A stretch of DNA of 64,000 nt from the NCBI RefSeq assembly GCF_021227995.1, contig NZ_CP089301.1, forward strand, positions 5,456,001-5,520,000, written 5' to 3'. Shown here piece by piece: positions 1-8,299 of this stretch. The position numbers and the translations under genes were made by a program. Origin of the DNA: Novosphingobium kaempferiae (GTDB taxonomy: Bacteria; Pseudomonadota; Alphaproteobacteria; Sphingomonadales; Sphingomonadaceae). Position 1 is the stretch's first letter. The number at the start of each line of letters is the position of its first letter. The notes under the pieces were generated by a model, which saw nothing but the letters and a program-made list of their open reading frames with translations, was not told where the DNA came from and did no database searches.

Positions 1-1241
1 CGGGCCGTCTCCATCGTCTTCACCGGATCAGGCTTTCCCAGCCACACAAGCGCCGAGCGCACGATTCGGCTCCAGTCCTCGAAGGACGCAAGCGCCGGAA
101 GCTGATCGGGGTAGCCAGCCGCCGCATAGGCACGGGCCACGACCAGTGCCGCCGCCACGTACTTCCCGCGATCGGAGAGCACCTGATCCATGGGGCTTTT
201 CTTGAACTGCCGCAGTTCCGGGCGTTCCATGTTGGGATCGAGCGAGCACAACACCACGCGGCGCGTCATATCGCCGACAAGGTGGATGTTGTTGCCCGTG
301 GCGAAGGTTGTAGCCCGGCTCTCGATCCGCATGAGCTTTGAAGATCCCAGCACGCGTGGCTCGACGATGGGACGCTCGATCATCTGACACAGAAAGTCCC
401 CTCCAAGATCGCCATTCACGTTGTCGATCGAGATGATGGCCTGCCCGCCCAAGAGAGCCGACACCAAGCGCTTTTCGGTTTCGGCCTCATCACGTCCAGC
501 AGCCATCACGGGCGCGCGCTGCCCGATGCTGATGGCCGCCGCGAGGTCGATGATGTAGCTCTTGCCTGAGCCTGCTACTGGCGCGCTGGTGACGTGCATG
601 GGGGCAACCTGCATCGCGCCGCGCACAACCGGCGTGATGAGGCCCGAGAGGGCCACCGAGCGGCTTGCCTCATCGACGAACGGGAACTCGTCCAGCAGCG
701 CGTTGAGGAATGCCAGGGCCTTCAAGGCATCTGCGCGGGTAGGCTGCTCGGGGATCGCAGGAAGACGTGGCGGGTCCATGAGCAGAAGCTGCGTCTGGGC
801 ATCGTAGCCGGGCGTCGAAAGGATCGTGCCGTCCGGGCGCAGCGTCGGTGTCGTGATGACCCCGGCCAGCCTCGGGAACTGCCATTCGCCATCGCGGGAA
901 AGGATCGTCGCGGCGACGGGCCGGGGCGGGTCGGTGATGACCATGCGCTTCTTGCGGGCGTCGAACCTCTCCCAGTCTGCCTCGCGGGAAAGGTGATCGA
1001 CCAGGGTATCTGCCGTGACTTCAGCCAAGCGCGCGACCTTTGTCTTGTGGCCATGAGCGGCAGGCAACTCATCGACGATCGGGCGTACGAGACCGCCACG
1101 CACATAGAGCGGAGAACCGGCGCCGATCAGCGCGCGCTCTCCCTCCGATGCCATGAGGTGCAATTCGCCAGCGCGCACAGTGATGAGCGGGCGGGGCGGG
1201 TTTGATACGACGGCGATATTCGAATTCGGACGTGCGCTCAT
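1..1241 (-). CDS. P-loop helicase/primase-associated ATPase of an integrated element, partial
   Basis: Reading frame open from an ATG at 1241 to the left edge (413 codons, C-terminus missing). It begins MSARPNSNIAVV and has a Walker A-like segment APVAGSGKSYII near residue 225, an acidic Walker B-like stretch (IISIDN) about 55 residues later, and an Arg-rich segment DISRRVVLCSLD followed by NMERPELRQF. This layout matches the ATPase/helicase-like proteins found next to CHC2 primases in phage-like and integrative elements. The start overlaps the upstream primase stop by ATGA, so the two are translationally coupled. Likely role: unwinding or loading at the element's own origin. The ATPase assignment is good; helicase activity is inferred. 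Confidence 0.75.
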   Translation of the reverse strand, partial: MSARPNSNIAVVSNPPRPLITVRAGELHLMASEGERALIGAGSPLYVRGGLVRPIVDELPAAHGHKTKVARLAEVTADTLVDHLSREADWERFDARKKRMVITDPPRPVAATILSRDGEWQFPRLAGVITTPTLRPDGTILSTPGYDAQTQLLLMDPPRLPAIPEQPTRADALKALAFLNALLDEFPFVDEASRSVALSGLITPVVRGAMQVAPMHVTSAPVAGSGKSYIIDLAAAISIGQRAPVMAAGRDEAETEKRLVSALLGGQAIISIDNVNGDLGGDFLCQMIERPIVEPRVLGSSKLMRIESRATTFATGNNIHLVGDMTRRVVLCSLDPNMERPELRQFKKSPMDQVLSDRGKYVAAALVVARAYAAAGYPDQLPALASFEDWSRIVRSALVWLGKPDPVKTMETA

Positions 1242-2158
1242 TTCCCGAGCCTCCCCATCAGCTCGGCATTGAAATCCTTGGCCCCTACCGGGAAGATCGC
1301 GCGGCTGCTGATCCCGCGCGTCCGGTAGGCATCAATTGCAGAATCGGCCCCGGTGCGGCCCGCCTCGTCGGAATCGCCGCCGACGGTCACGTGGGACACC
1401 AGCGAGGGGAAACGCATCTTCGGCATGTTGCCCGCGCCTGCCGCCACCCAAACGGCACGGCCCATCTCCTGCTGGAGCGTCAGACCATCTTCGAGCCCTT
1501 CGCAGACCATCAGGTCGCACGCCGCAGGTGCAAGACGGACGGCGCCGCCTGAGATCCGGCCGAGCGAGAGCTTTGGCTTGCGGACGTTCGCCTTTCCGCG
1601 CCCGTCGGCTGCAAGGTAGGTCCGCTGGATGCCGCACAGGCGGTTGTCAGCCCCGGTGATGACGGCGATCAGGCAGGGATGCTTCTGGCCGTGGTTGCCA
1701 TAGGTCAGCCAAGTGAAGCGGATGGTTTCGGGAATTGCGAGGTCCAGGCCGCGGAACCGCAGATAGGCTTCAGCCAGGGTGCCCGTAGCCGGAGACGCCG
1801 CCCGCCAGATGGTGCGGGCTTCCTCGATTCGCTCTTCCTTCGTCCGCTCCGGCGCATCAACGATCGGCTTCACGGCCACGGCAGGCATGTCACCAGCGGC
1901 GAGCATGGCGGCAGCTTCGCGGAACTCGATCTGATGCAACTCGCGCAAGAAGTCGATCACGTCGCCGCCCTTGCCGCAGCCGAAACAGTACCAGCGCTTG
2001 CCGCCGCTGTAGATCGACAGGCTCGGAGAGCGGTCATTGTGGAACGGGCAGCAACATTTCCACTCGTCGCCAGCGGCATGCAATGGGACCACGGCGCCGA
2101 TGATCTGCGGGAGCGGGTTCGCTGCGGCCACAGCCGCGACATTGACGAGCATGTTCAT
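1238..2158 (-). CDS. CHC2 zinc-finger / Toprim DNA primase of an integrated element
   Basis: 306 aa. Residues 35-61 hold a primase zinc-binding module (Cys cluster 35-37, His40, then CFGC at 58-61). The C-terminal half carries a Toprim domain with the acidic motif CEGLEDG around Glu220 and GGDSDEAG around 261-268, followed by KDFN. Such short primases lack the DnaG helicase-binding domain and are typical of satellite phages and integrative elements. The ATG at 2158 was chosen because it overlaps the preceding stop as ATGA; a longer frame exists but would overlap the upstream gene by 70 bp. It should make RNA primers for element replication together with the downstream ATPase. Confidence 0.88.
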   Translation of the reverse strand: MNMLVNVAAVAAANPLPQIIGAVVPLHAAGDEWKCCCPFHNDRSPSLSIYSGGKRWYCFGCGKGGDVIDFLRELHQIEFREAAAMLAAGDMPAVAVKPIVDAPERTKEERIEEARTIWRAASPATGTLAEAYLRFRGLDLAIPETIRFTWLTYGNHGQKHPCLIAVITGADNRLCGIQRTYLAADGRGKANVRKPKLSLGRISGGAVRLAPAACDLMVCEGLEDGLTLQQEMGRAVWVAAGAGNMPKMRFPSLVSHVTVGGDSDEAGRTGADSAIDAYRTRGISSRAIFPVGAKDFNAELMGRLGK

Positions 2159-2607
2159 GCGCGCCCTCCCTTCACGGTAGCGATGGTCAATGGCCGTCCA
2201 GGCGCCAGCTTGCGGATGAGTTCTGCCCACTCGGCCTCGAACTCGGGCTGCGTCTCGATCAGCAGGGCGTTCCTGCGCGCCGTCGATGCGGCGAACGCCA
2301 TCGCGTCGTAGACTGGCTCCAACGCGGCGCAGGAGATGACTGCGAAGGTGTGCGAGGCGCGGATGATCCGACGGACCGACGGCATGTGGAAACCCGCAGG
2401 CCCGAGAGCCTCGTGCAGGTCATCACCGATGATAGTGATGGCCGAGCGCTTCCGATCGACGGGCAGCCGGAATGCCTCGCCGCTCTGGCCGACGAACATG
2501 AGCCCCACCTTATAGTCGCGCACCGCTTCGAGGATCGGGACCAGGTGAGGTTCCGCCTCGTCCAGCTTCCGGTCGATGTGGGCGCGGGAGAGCGTCGAAT
2601 GGATCAC
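2155..2607 (-). CDS. Hypothetical protein of the element operon
   Basis: 150 aa starting at a GTG (2607) that overlaps the preceding stop as GTGA, the same coupling used along this operon. No family is recognised. The N-terminal part is charged (SRAHIDRKLDEAEPHL), the middle has a beta-rich stretch with GQSGEAFRLPVDRKRSAITI, and the C-terminal third is helical. It sits directly upstream of the primase, so a role in element replication or its control is likely but not shown by the sequence. Confidence 0.7.
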   Translation of the reverse strand: MIHSTLSRAHIDRKLDEAEPHLVPILEAVRDYKVGLMFVGQSGEAFRLPVDRKRSAITIIGDDLHEALGPAGFHMPSVRRIIRASHTFAVISCAALEPVYDAMAFAASTARRNALLIETQPEFEAEWAELIRKLAPGRPLTIATVKGGRA

Positions 2608-2927
2608 TGGGGAGCCCTCCCGAGCTGGAGCACAGCGACCCAAACGATGGCGTTCTTGCCATTGGCATTGCGTCGGCGGGCACCACTGTCCCGGATCAAG
2701 CCAAGAGCCCGAAGTTCGGTGGTTCTTGGTTGCAAAGAATCGCGGTGGATGCCGACAGCGGCGACCAATTCGTTCGTCGTCAGGCCTCGGCTACCGGCGG
2801 CGCGAATAGCCCGCAGGGCGACGCGCTGGAGATGCCCCACGGACATCTCGATAGCCTCCGCAGCCTCAATGGACGTGTCGATGCCACGATGGCCAGGGGC
2901 ATGAGGATAGATCGGTTCGTGGATCAC
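2604..2927 (-). CDS. Small winged-helix-like protein of the element operon
   Basis: 107 aa from a GTG at 2927 overlapping the upstream stop (GTGA). Residues about 30-85 read as a winged helix: helix HLQRVALRAIRAAG, then GLTTNELVAAVGIHRDSLQPRTTELRALGLI, a typical recognition helix and wing. It probably binds DNA as a local regulator or as a replication accessory. The alternative upstream start would overlap the preceding gene by more than 60 bp and is less likely. Confidence 0.68.
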   Translation of the reverse strand: MIHEPIYPHAPGHRGIDTSIEAAEAIEMSVGHLQRVALRAIRAAGSRGLTTNELVAAVGIHRDSLQPRTTELRALGLIRDSGARRRNANGKNAIVWVAVLQLGRAPQ

Positions 2928-3124
2928 GAGCGGTCTCCCTCTGCGAGCTTGGGCAAGCCAGCACGCTCCAGCAGCGTCGCCAGCCATTCGATCTGCGCCG
3001 AGGTGAGCGGCTTGGGATCGACGGCAGTCTGACCGAGGAACGAGCCTGCCTTGCGCGTCAGGTGCTGATCGGAGTTTAGCAGAGCGAGCGCGGCGGACTG
3101 TGGCGTCGTGAAGGGATCAGCCAT
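2924..3124 (-). CDS. Small hypothetical protein
   Basis: 66 aa, ATG at 3124, overlapping the end of the preceding gene by 8 bp. The C-terminal half (LTSAQIEWLATLLERAGLP) reads as an amphipathic helix pair; similar short proteins occur in front of element primases. Function unknown. The tight coupling on both sides is the main support for it being a real gene. Confidence 0.6.
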   Translation of the reverse strand: MADPFTTPQSAALALLNSDQHLTRKAGSFLGQTAVDPKPLTSAQIEWLATLLERAGLPKLAEGDRS

Positions 3125-3329
3125 GAGCGCCTCCCCATGCGAGGGCGGCGATGGTGCGCGCGCGACCGTCAGGAAGACCGAAGAGGCGAACGAGCCGTTG
3201 CGCCTGCTGTCCGATCAGATTATCCTCGTCAGTGCTGCTGTAGAGGAAATTTGTGGGGGCCTGCACCACGCCAATGGTGCGGGCCTTTCGCGTCTTACGG
3301 GGCGACGCAGCCCTCGCGGTGGTGCGCAC
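3117..3329 (-). CDS. Small basic hypothetical protein
   Basis: 70 aa from a GTG at 3329, six bases after the stop of the AlpA-like gene. The N-terminus is strongly basic (RTTARAASPRKTRKART); the rest contains FLYSSTDEDNLIGQQAQRLVRLFGLP. No family recognised. It is kept because it fills the gap in an otherwise gapless operon and overlaps the next start by 8 bp. Confidence 0.5.
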   Translation of the reverse strand: MRTTARAASPRKTRKARTIGVVQAPTNFLYSSTDEDNLIGQQAQRLVRLFGLPDGRARTIAALAWGGAHG

Positions 3330-3335
3330 GGCGGT

Positions 3336-3503
3336 TCACGCGGCCTGATCCACGAGGGCGCGGATGCTGGCAGTCTTCACGAGGGTGCGGCGGCCGACCT
3401 TCACGGTTTCCAGCTTTCCCTGTCCGATCAGGTCGTAAATCTTGGTCCGACCGAGGCCGATTGCCTTCTTCGTATCGTCGATAGTGAGGGTGAGGGGTTC
3501 CAT
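3336..3503 (-). CDS. AlpA/excisionase-like helix-turn-helix protein
   Basis: 55 aa (MEPLTLTIDD...). The segment DDTKKAIGLGRTKIYDLIGQ followed by GKLETVKVGRRTLVKTASI is the small MerR-like DNA-binding fold of the AlpA/excisionase (HTH_17) family. The ATG at 3503 is preceded by a good ribosome site (AAGGAGCGACAG); the longer frame upstream has no such site. It heads the minus-strand operon of small proteins, primase and ATPase, as AlpA does in P4-like elements, and probably activates the element's integrase or primase operon. Confidence 0.82.
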   Translation of the reverse strand: MEPLTLTIDDTKKAIGLGRTKIYDLIGQGKLETVKVGRRTLVKTASIRALVDQAA

Positions 3504-3612
3504 CTGTCGCTCCTTCGAGCCAGCGAACACTGGCGGGCGACAGCGAATTAACGCTCGATCCGAAGGCAAATCCAAGGAAACGAAATCAAATCTTTTCCAA
3601 ACCTACTTCCCG

Positions 3613-3878
3613 TTACCGAGCAAAGCCCTTTGCTGCGCGATAGCGAGCGCCGTCACCTGCGAGATCGCCTAATGGCGACGCGCTTGCCGCGAGGCGCTTT
3701 GCAACCTGAATGTGGTAGTTGTACGGTCGATCACCGAGGGTAGATTGAAGCGGTGCTCTCCATTTTCTGATGGTATCCCAAGGAACCCCAAACGCTGCGG
3801 ATATTGCGTCGTGGCGCGCGGCAGGTTTTTCCCCCTTTTCCTTGAGCCAGGCATCCCATTGAAGGGCACGTAATTCTG
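3613..3878 (-). pseudogene. N-terminally truncated helix-turn-helix-like element protein
   Basis: An open frame of 87 codons ends in TAA at 3613-3615 and has no start; it is cut at 3878/3879, exactly where glycosyltransferase homology begins on the other strand. The residual protein reads ELRALQWDAWLKEKG, then HDAISAAFGVPWDTIRKWR, which looks like a helix-turn-helix, then a helical tail. Base composition and strand match the element to the left. It may be a regulator of that element. Its truncation marks the left side of the rearrangement. The 109 bp to the AlpA-like start should hold that operon's promoter, but no clear -35/-10 pair is visible. Confidence 0.55.
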
Positions 3879-4187
3879 TTCGTCGCCCCGTCGCGCTACG
3901 AATCCTTCGGGCTGATCTATGTGGAGGCGATGACGTTCGCCAAGCCGGTGGTCGGGCTGGCGGTGGGGGGCGTGGTCGACGTGGTCGACCACGGCGTGAA
4001 CGGCCTTCTGGTGGAGCGGGACGATCCCGCGCTGCTCGGCGAGGCGATTGCCCGTCTGGTGGATGATCCGGTCGCCCGGATGCGCATGGGGCAGGCTGGT
4101 CGCGCCCTGTACGAACAAAAATTTAATATAGAAAAGATGGTTGAAGGCACCGAGAACTGTTTCAGGAAGGTGGCATTCGCCCGATGA
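3879..4187 (+). pseudogene. 3' fragment (last 102 codons) of bifunctional GT2-GT4 glycosyltransferase
   Basis: The frame starts abruptly with FVAPSRYESFGL and runs to TGA at 4185-4187. It matches the C-terminal 102 residues of the intact paralogue ending at 8256 (FVAPSRYESFGLIFVEAM), including the GT4 donor-site E-x7-E region (ESFGLIYVE). The missing 642 residues are at 42599-44524, which stops exactly at CDI, the residues that precede FVAPSR in the paralogue. No start codon or ribosome site lies in front. So this is the other half of one gene, separated by 36 kb in the window or joined if 3879-44524 is a circle. Confidence 0.93.
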
Positions 4188-4212
4188 CCGGCGCACCACC
4201 GAGGAGAACAAG

Positions 4213-4290
4213 ATGCTGAACAGTCGTGCTGGAATGATAGACTGCAACGGCTTCCACGCCGTCCGCCAGCCGGGAGCGGTCGCCGCCTGA
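4213..4290 (+). CDS. Possible 25-residue leader or small protein
   Basis: MLNSRAGMIDCNGF..., 25 codons, preceded by a good ribosome site (GAGGAGAACAAG) and ending in TGA that overlaps the ATG of the following methyltransferase gene (TGATG). The architecture fits a translated leader that couples translation to the next gene. No homologue is recognised, and the ribosome site could simply be a chance match in high-GC DNA. Confidence 0.35.
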   Translation: MLNSRAGMIDCNGFHAVRQPGAVAA

Positions 4291-5960
4291 TGGGTATCGT
4301 ATCCTACGCCCAGAATTTCGAGGACGTCATTCTCTGGCGGGCGCTCGGGCATATTCCGAACGGCACTTACGTCGATGTCGGCGCACATCATCCCGACATC
4401 GATTCCGTCAGCCGGGCCTTCCACGACCACGGCTGGCACGGCGTCCACGTCGAGCCGGGGCCGGAGGTCGCCCGGTTGCTGCGCGACAAGCGGCCCGGCG
4501 ACATGGTGGTGCAGGCCATCGTCTCGAACGAGAGGGGCGTCAGGCCCTTCTTCGAGACGCCGGGCGGCGGCCTTTCGACGGCGGACCGCGAAGTGGCGGA
4601 CTTCCACCTGGGGCAGCAGCATGCTCCGGTCGTGGCCACCAGCGTCGTCTCGATCACGCTGGACGACCTGCTCGACCAGGTTCCGGGGGATGACATCCAC
4701 TGGATGAAGATCGACGTCGAGGGCTTCGAGCGGCAGGTGCTGGAGTCCTGGCAGACATCGCCACGCCGGCCGTGGATCGTCGTGGTCGAGGCCACGTATC
4801 CGAAGACGCGCACCCCGACATATGGCGAATGGGAGGACATCGTCCTCTCCAAGGGGTACAGCTTCGCCTACGACGACGGCCTCAACCGCTTCTACCTCAG
4901 CGACAGCCATGCCGAGCTGCGCGAAAGCCTGATCCATCCGCCGAACATCTTCGACGAGTTCCAGATCGAACCCAGCGGCGGCTCGGTCTTCTCGCAGGAC
5001 ATGAAGGCGTTCATGGAAGGCGAGATCTTCGCCCGTGACCGGCGCATCGCCGGGATCGAGGGCGAACTTGCCCGATCGCGCGCGGAGCTGCACGCCGCGT
5101 TGCAGCAGCATGCGCAGCAGCACATGCTGCACGAGCAGTCGAGGAAGGCGTGGCAGGAGGCGACCGCGCGCGCCGACGAACTGGTCGTGCGTCTGGTGGA
5201 GCGCGAGACGAACATTGCCGAGATGAAGGCGGCGCTCGAAGAGCTTCGCCTGCGCGAGGTCCTGACGCGCAGCCTGGTGTCCCGCTCGCTCGCGGACCGG
5301 TCGCTGCCCTGGCCGCTGCGGGTCTGGCGCCGGCACGGGAACGGTTCGGCGCTGGGCGGGCTGCTGGCGCTGCCCGACGGCGATTTCGTCGACGGCGCCT
5401 ATCGCGCGATCCTCGGGCGCGATGCGGACCCGCACGGGAGGACGCATTACCTCGTCCGGCTTGCCCACGGGCGCAGCCGGTCGTGGCTGCTGGAAGACCT
5501 GGCCGCTTCCGCCGAAGCCCGCGCCCATGCGACGGGGAGCGACCTTGCCGGGCTGGCCGACGAGGACTTCGTCGATGCCGCCTACCGGCGGGCGCTGGGT
5601 CGCCCGTCCGATCACGAGGGCAGGGCGCACCACACCGAGCGGCTTCAGGCCGGGCTCGCGCGGGCGGAATTGCTGAAGGTACTGCGCGCTTCCGCCGAGG
5701 GGCGCGCTCATGACGACGGCATCGGGCAGGAGATCGACGATCTCCTGCAGCGCCGTCGCAGCCCGCTGGGCTGGCGGACATGGCTGCACCCCGATCCCCT
5801 GCCGCCGCTGCTCGCCGGCGCCGGGCGCGAAAGTGCCGGGCAGGCGCGGGCCGACGAGCAGGGCAGCGCCGCGCTGGTCGATCCCGCAGAGATGCGGCAC
5901 CTTCAGGACAAGGTCAGTCTGCTGGCCGCAGCGATCGAGGGGGTCGGCTCCCGTCAGTGA
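4290..5960 (+). CDS. FkbM-family methyltransferase with coiled coil and two DUF4214 repeats
   Basis: 556 aa. Residues about 10-205 form an FkbM methyltransferase: SAM-binding GTYVDVGAHHPDIDS, then IHWMKIDVEGFERQVLESW, a family hallmark. Residues about 245-320 are a Glu/Ala/Arg-rich coiled coil. Residues about 355-475 hold two DUF4214 repeats with the cores DFVDGAYRAILGRDAD and DFVDAAYRRALGRPSD. The tail (HLQDKVSLLAAAIEGV) resembles that of the DUF4214 protein at 41853. FkbM enzymes O-methylate sugars or lipids; DUF4214 is common in surface-glycan and S-layer-related proteins of alphaproteobacteria. It lies between two copies of the bifunctional glycosyltransferase, so it probably methylates the glycan they make. 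Confidence 0.88.
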   Translation: MGIVSYAQNFEDVILWRALGHIPNGTYVDVGAHHPDIDSVSRAFHDHGWHGVHVEPGPEVARLLRDKRPGDMVVQAIVSNERGVRPFFETPGGGLSTADREVADFHLGQQHAPVVATSVVSITLDDLLDQVPGDDIHWMKIDVEGFERQVLESWQTSPRRPWIVVVEATYPKTRTPTYGEWEDIVLSKGYSFAYDDGLNRFYLSDSHAELRESLIHPPNIFDEFQIEPSGGSVFSQDMKAFMEGEIFARDRRIAGIEGELARSRAELHAALQQHAQQHMLHEQSRKAWQEATARADELVVRLVERETNIAEMKAALEELRLREVLTRSLVSRSLADRSLPWPLRVWRRHGNGSALGGLLALPDGDFVDGAYRAILGRDADPHGRTHYLVRLAHGRSRSWLLEDLAASAEARAHATGSDLAGLADEDFVDAAYRRALGRPSDHEGRAHHTERLQAGLARAELLKVLRASAEGRAHDDGIGQEIDDLLQRRRSPLGWRTWLHPDPLPPLLAGAGRESAGQARADEQGSAALVDPAEMRHLQDKVSLLAAAIEGVGSRQ

Positions 5961-6018
5961 ACGTCGATGCCCGGTGGCGGCCGGGCGTGGGCGGTTTTGG
6001 TTTTAGGTGCGAAAAATC

Positions 6019-8256
6019 ATGTCGGATGTGCCTCAGGCATTCTCTTCCCCGGTCGGGCTGCCGACCGTCTCTGTCGTCATCTGCACGGCCGATCGCGCGG
6101 AATCGCTCGACCGGACCCTGCAGAGCCTGCGCCAGTTGCGGTACGAGCGGTTCGAGGTCGTCGTGGTCGACGGTTCGCGCGACGGGCGGAGCGCCGAAGT
6201 CGCCGCGCGGCATGCCGGGTTCATCCGGTACACCACCTGTCCCGAGCTGAACCTTTCGATGTCGCGCAACATCGGCATCGCCCATGCCCGCGGCGACATC
6301 GTGGCGTTCATCGACGACGACGCCATTCCCGAGCCGGACTGGCTGGACCTGCTGCTGACCGGCTACGACGATCCCGACGTCGCGCAGGTCGGCGGCTTCA
6401 TCCGCGACAATCGCGGCATCGACTTCCAGTGCCGCTACGTCACCGTCGACCGGCTCGGCGATGGCACGCACCACGAGGATCTGTCCGGGGTGGAGCTGGG
6501 CGACGACCGCTTCCTGGGGCTGACCGGCACCAACTTCTCGGCGCGGCGCGACCGGCTGCTGGCAATCGGCGGCTTCGACGAGGAATATGCCTATTTCCTC
6601 GACGAGACCGACGTCACCGTGCGCCTGAACGACCGGGGCTGGGGGGCCGCGATCGTTCCCGAGGCGGAAATCCATCACAAGTACGAAGCCAGCCACATGC
6701 GCACGGCCACGCGCGTGCCCCGCACCATGTACCCGCAGCTACGTTCGAAGGCTTACTTCTGCTGCGTCCACGGTCGCCGCAACCATTCGCTCGACGCGAT
6801 CACCGATCACCTCGCGGACCTGATCGAGAAGGAACGCAGGTGGAAGACCGACCTTCTCGTGGATGGACAGGCCGACGAGGAGACCGTGGCGCGCCTGATC
6901 GGCGAAGTGGAGCGCGGCGCACATGACGGCATGCGCGATGCATTCCTCTATCGCTCCCCGCGCGGGATGACCGCTGCGCAGCTTGAGCAGACGGCCCAGG
7001 CGCAATTCCATGCGTTTCCGCTGCCGTTGGCTGCGGGCGACCGGCTGCGGATATGCCTGCTGTCGCAGGACTATCCACCGGTCGGCAACGGCGGGATCGG
7101 GCAGTGGACCCGGGAGATGGCCACGGGCCTTGCGGCGCGCGGGCATGAAGTCACGGTGATCTGTCGCAGCGAAACCGACTATCCCTACATCGACTTCATC
7201 GACGGGGTCTGGGTGCATCGCATCACCGAGCAGGTCGACGTGGGCGACCACGCCGTTCGCGAGGACGTGCCCGCCGCCCTGTGGAACTACAGCGCCTCGA
7301 TCGAAGCGGAAATCCGGCGTATCCAGGACCGTCGCCGGTTCCAGGTGGTGTGCGGGCCGCTGTTCGATCTCGAACCGCTGGCGGTGCTTCGCCGGTCGGG
7401 CATTCCCACCGTGGTCAGCCTGCAGACGACGTACAGGCTGGCGCTGCCGCACAAGCCGGACTGGCTGGACAACGCCTCGTATCGCAAGAATCACGTCGAC
7501 AGGGTGATCGCGAAGGAGGGGGATCTGCTGGCGAACGCGCCCTTCATCCTCGCCAATACCCCCGGCCTGATCGCGGATCTCGAGGCGGGCTATGCGGTGC
7601 GCCTGACGCCGGACCGGGTCACCACCATCGGCCACGGGATCGAGGATCTCGCGCGCGGGATCGTGCCGATGCCGGCGGCCCCGGACCGGGTGCGGCTGCT
7701 GTTCGTCGGACGCCTGGAACTGCGCAAGGGGGCGGACATCCTGCTCGATGCGCTGCCGGGGTTGCTGCGAGATCATCCGCAGCTGGACGTCGATATCGTC
7801 GGGGACGACCAGCAGGTCATCGGCAAGGACACGCTGCGCCGCACGTTCGAGGAGCGCTGCCGGCGCGACGGTGTCGATACGGCCCGCGTGACGTTCCACG
7901 GCGCCGTATCCCGCGAGGATCTGCTGCGCCATTATGCGGGCTGCGACATCTTCGTCGCCCCGTCACGCTATGAATCCTTCGGCCTCATCTTCGTCGAGGC
8001 CATGATCTTCGCCAAGCCGGTTGTCGGGATCGCCGTGGGCGGCGTCGTCGACGTGGTGGCCGACGGCGTCAACGGACTGCTCATCCCCCGCGACGATCCA
8101 GCCATGCTGGCCGACGCCCTGGCGCAACTGATCCGCGATCCGGAACGCAGGCGCGCCATGGGTCGCGCGGGCCGTGCGGCCTACGAAGAGAAATTCCGAA
8201 TGGAAGCGATGATCGACGCCAGCGAAGCCTACTTCAGGAAAGTCGCGGGACACTGA
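6019..8256 (+). CDS. Bifunctional glycosyltransferase, GT2 domain fused to GT4 domain
   Basis: 745 aa. N-terminal half: GT-A family 2 fold starting LPTVSVVICTADRAESLDRT, with AFIDDDAIPEPDW (DxD-type metal site near residue 100) and FDEEYAYFLDETDVTVRL. Residues about 350-745: GT-B family 4 fold, beginning ICLLSQDYPPVGNGGIG, with LLFVGRLELRKGADILLDAL and PSRYESFGLIFVEAM (E-x7-E donor site). Two transferases in one chain suggest sequential addition of two sugars. ATG 6019 was preferred to the GTG at 6007 because AGGTG lies at a suitable distance. The split copy (42599-44524 plus 3879-4187) is a close paralogue. Confidence 0.92.
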   Translation: MSDVPQAFSSPVGLPTVSVVICTADRAESLDRTLQSLRQLRYERFEVVVVDGSRDGRSAEVAARHAGFIRYTTCPELNLSMSRNIGIAHARGDIVAFIDDDAIPEPDWLDLLLTGYDDPDVAQVGGFIRDNRGIDFQCRYVTVDRLGDGTHHEDLSGVELGDDRFLGLTGTNFSARRDRLLAIGGFDEEYAYFLDETDVTVRLNDRGWGAAIVPEAEIHHKYEASHMRTATRVPRTMYPQLRSKAYFCCVHGRRNHSLDAITDHLADLIEKERRWKTDLLVDGQADEETVARLIGEVERGAHDGMRDAFLYRSPRGMTAAQLEQTAQAQFHAFPLPLAAGDRLRICLLSQDYPPVGNGGIGQWTREMATGLAARGHEVTVICRSETDYPYIDFIDGVWVHRITEQVDVGDHAVREDVPAALWNYSASIEAEIRRIQDRRRFQVVCGPLFDLEPLAVLRRSGIPTVVSLQTTYRLALPHKPDWLDNASYRKNHVDRVIAKEGDLLANAPFILANTPGLIADLEAGYAVRLTPDRVTTIGHGIEDLARGIVPMPAAPDRVRLLFVGRLELRKGADILLDALPGLLRDHPQLDVDIVGDDQQVIGKDTLRRTFEERCRRDGVDTARVTFHGAVSREDLLRHYAGCDIFVAPSRYESFGLIFVEAMIFAKPVVGIAVGGVVDVVADGVNGLLIPRDDPAMLADALAQLIRDPERRRAMGRAGRAAYEEKFRMEAMIDASEAYFRKVAGH

Positions 8257-8299
8257 ATGCCGGCGAATGGGCGGGCTATTTGATTTGCGAGGGTGTGTG

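Noticed and set aside
3669..5900. 743-codon minus-strand ORF opposite the FkbM-DUF4214 gene
   Set aside because: It runs antisense to a well-supported gene, has no recognisable motif and crosses the junction at 3878; a GC-rich shadow frame.
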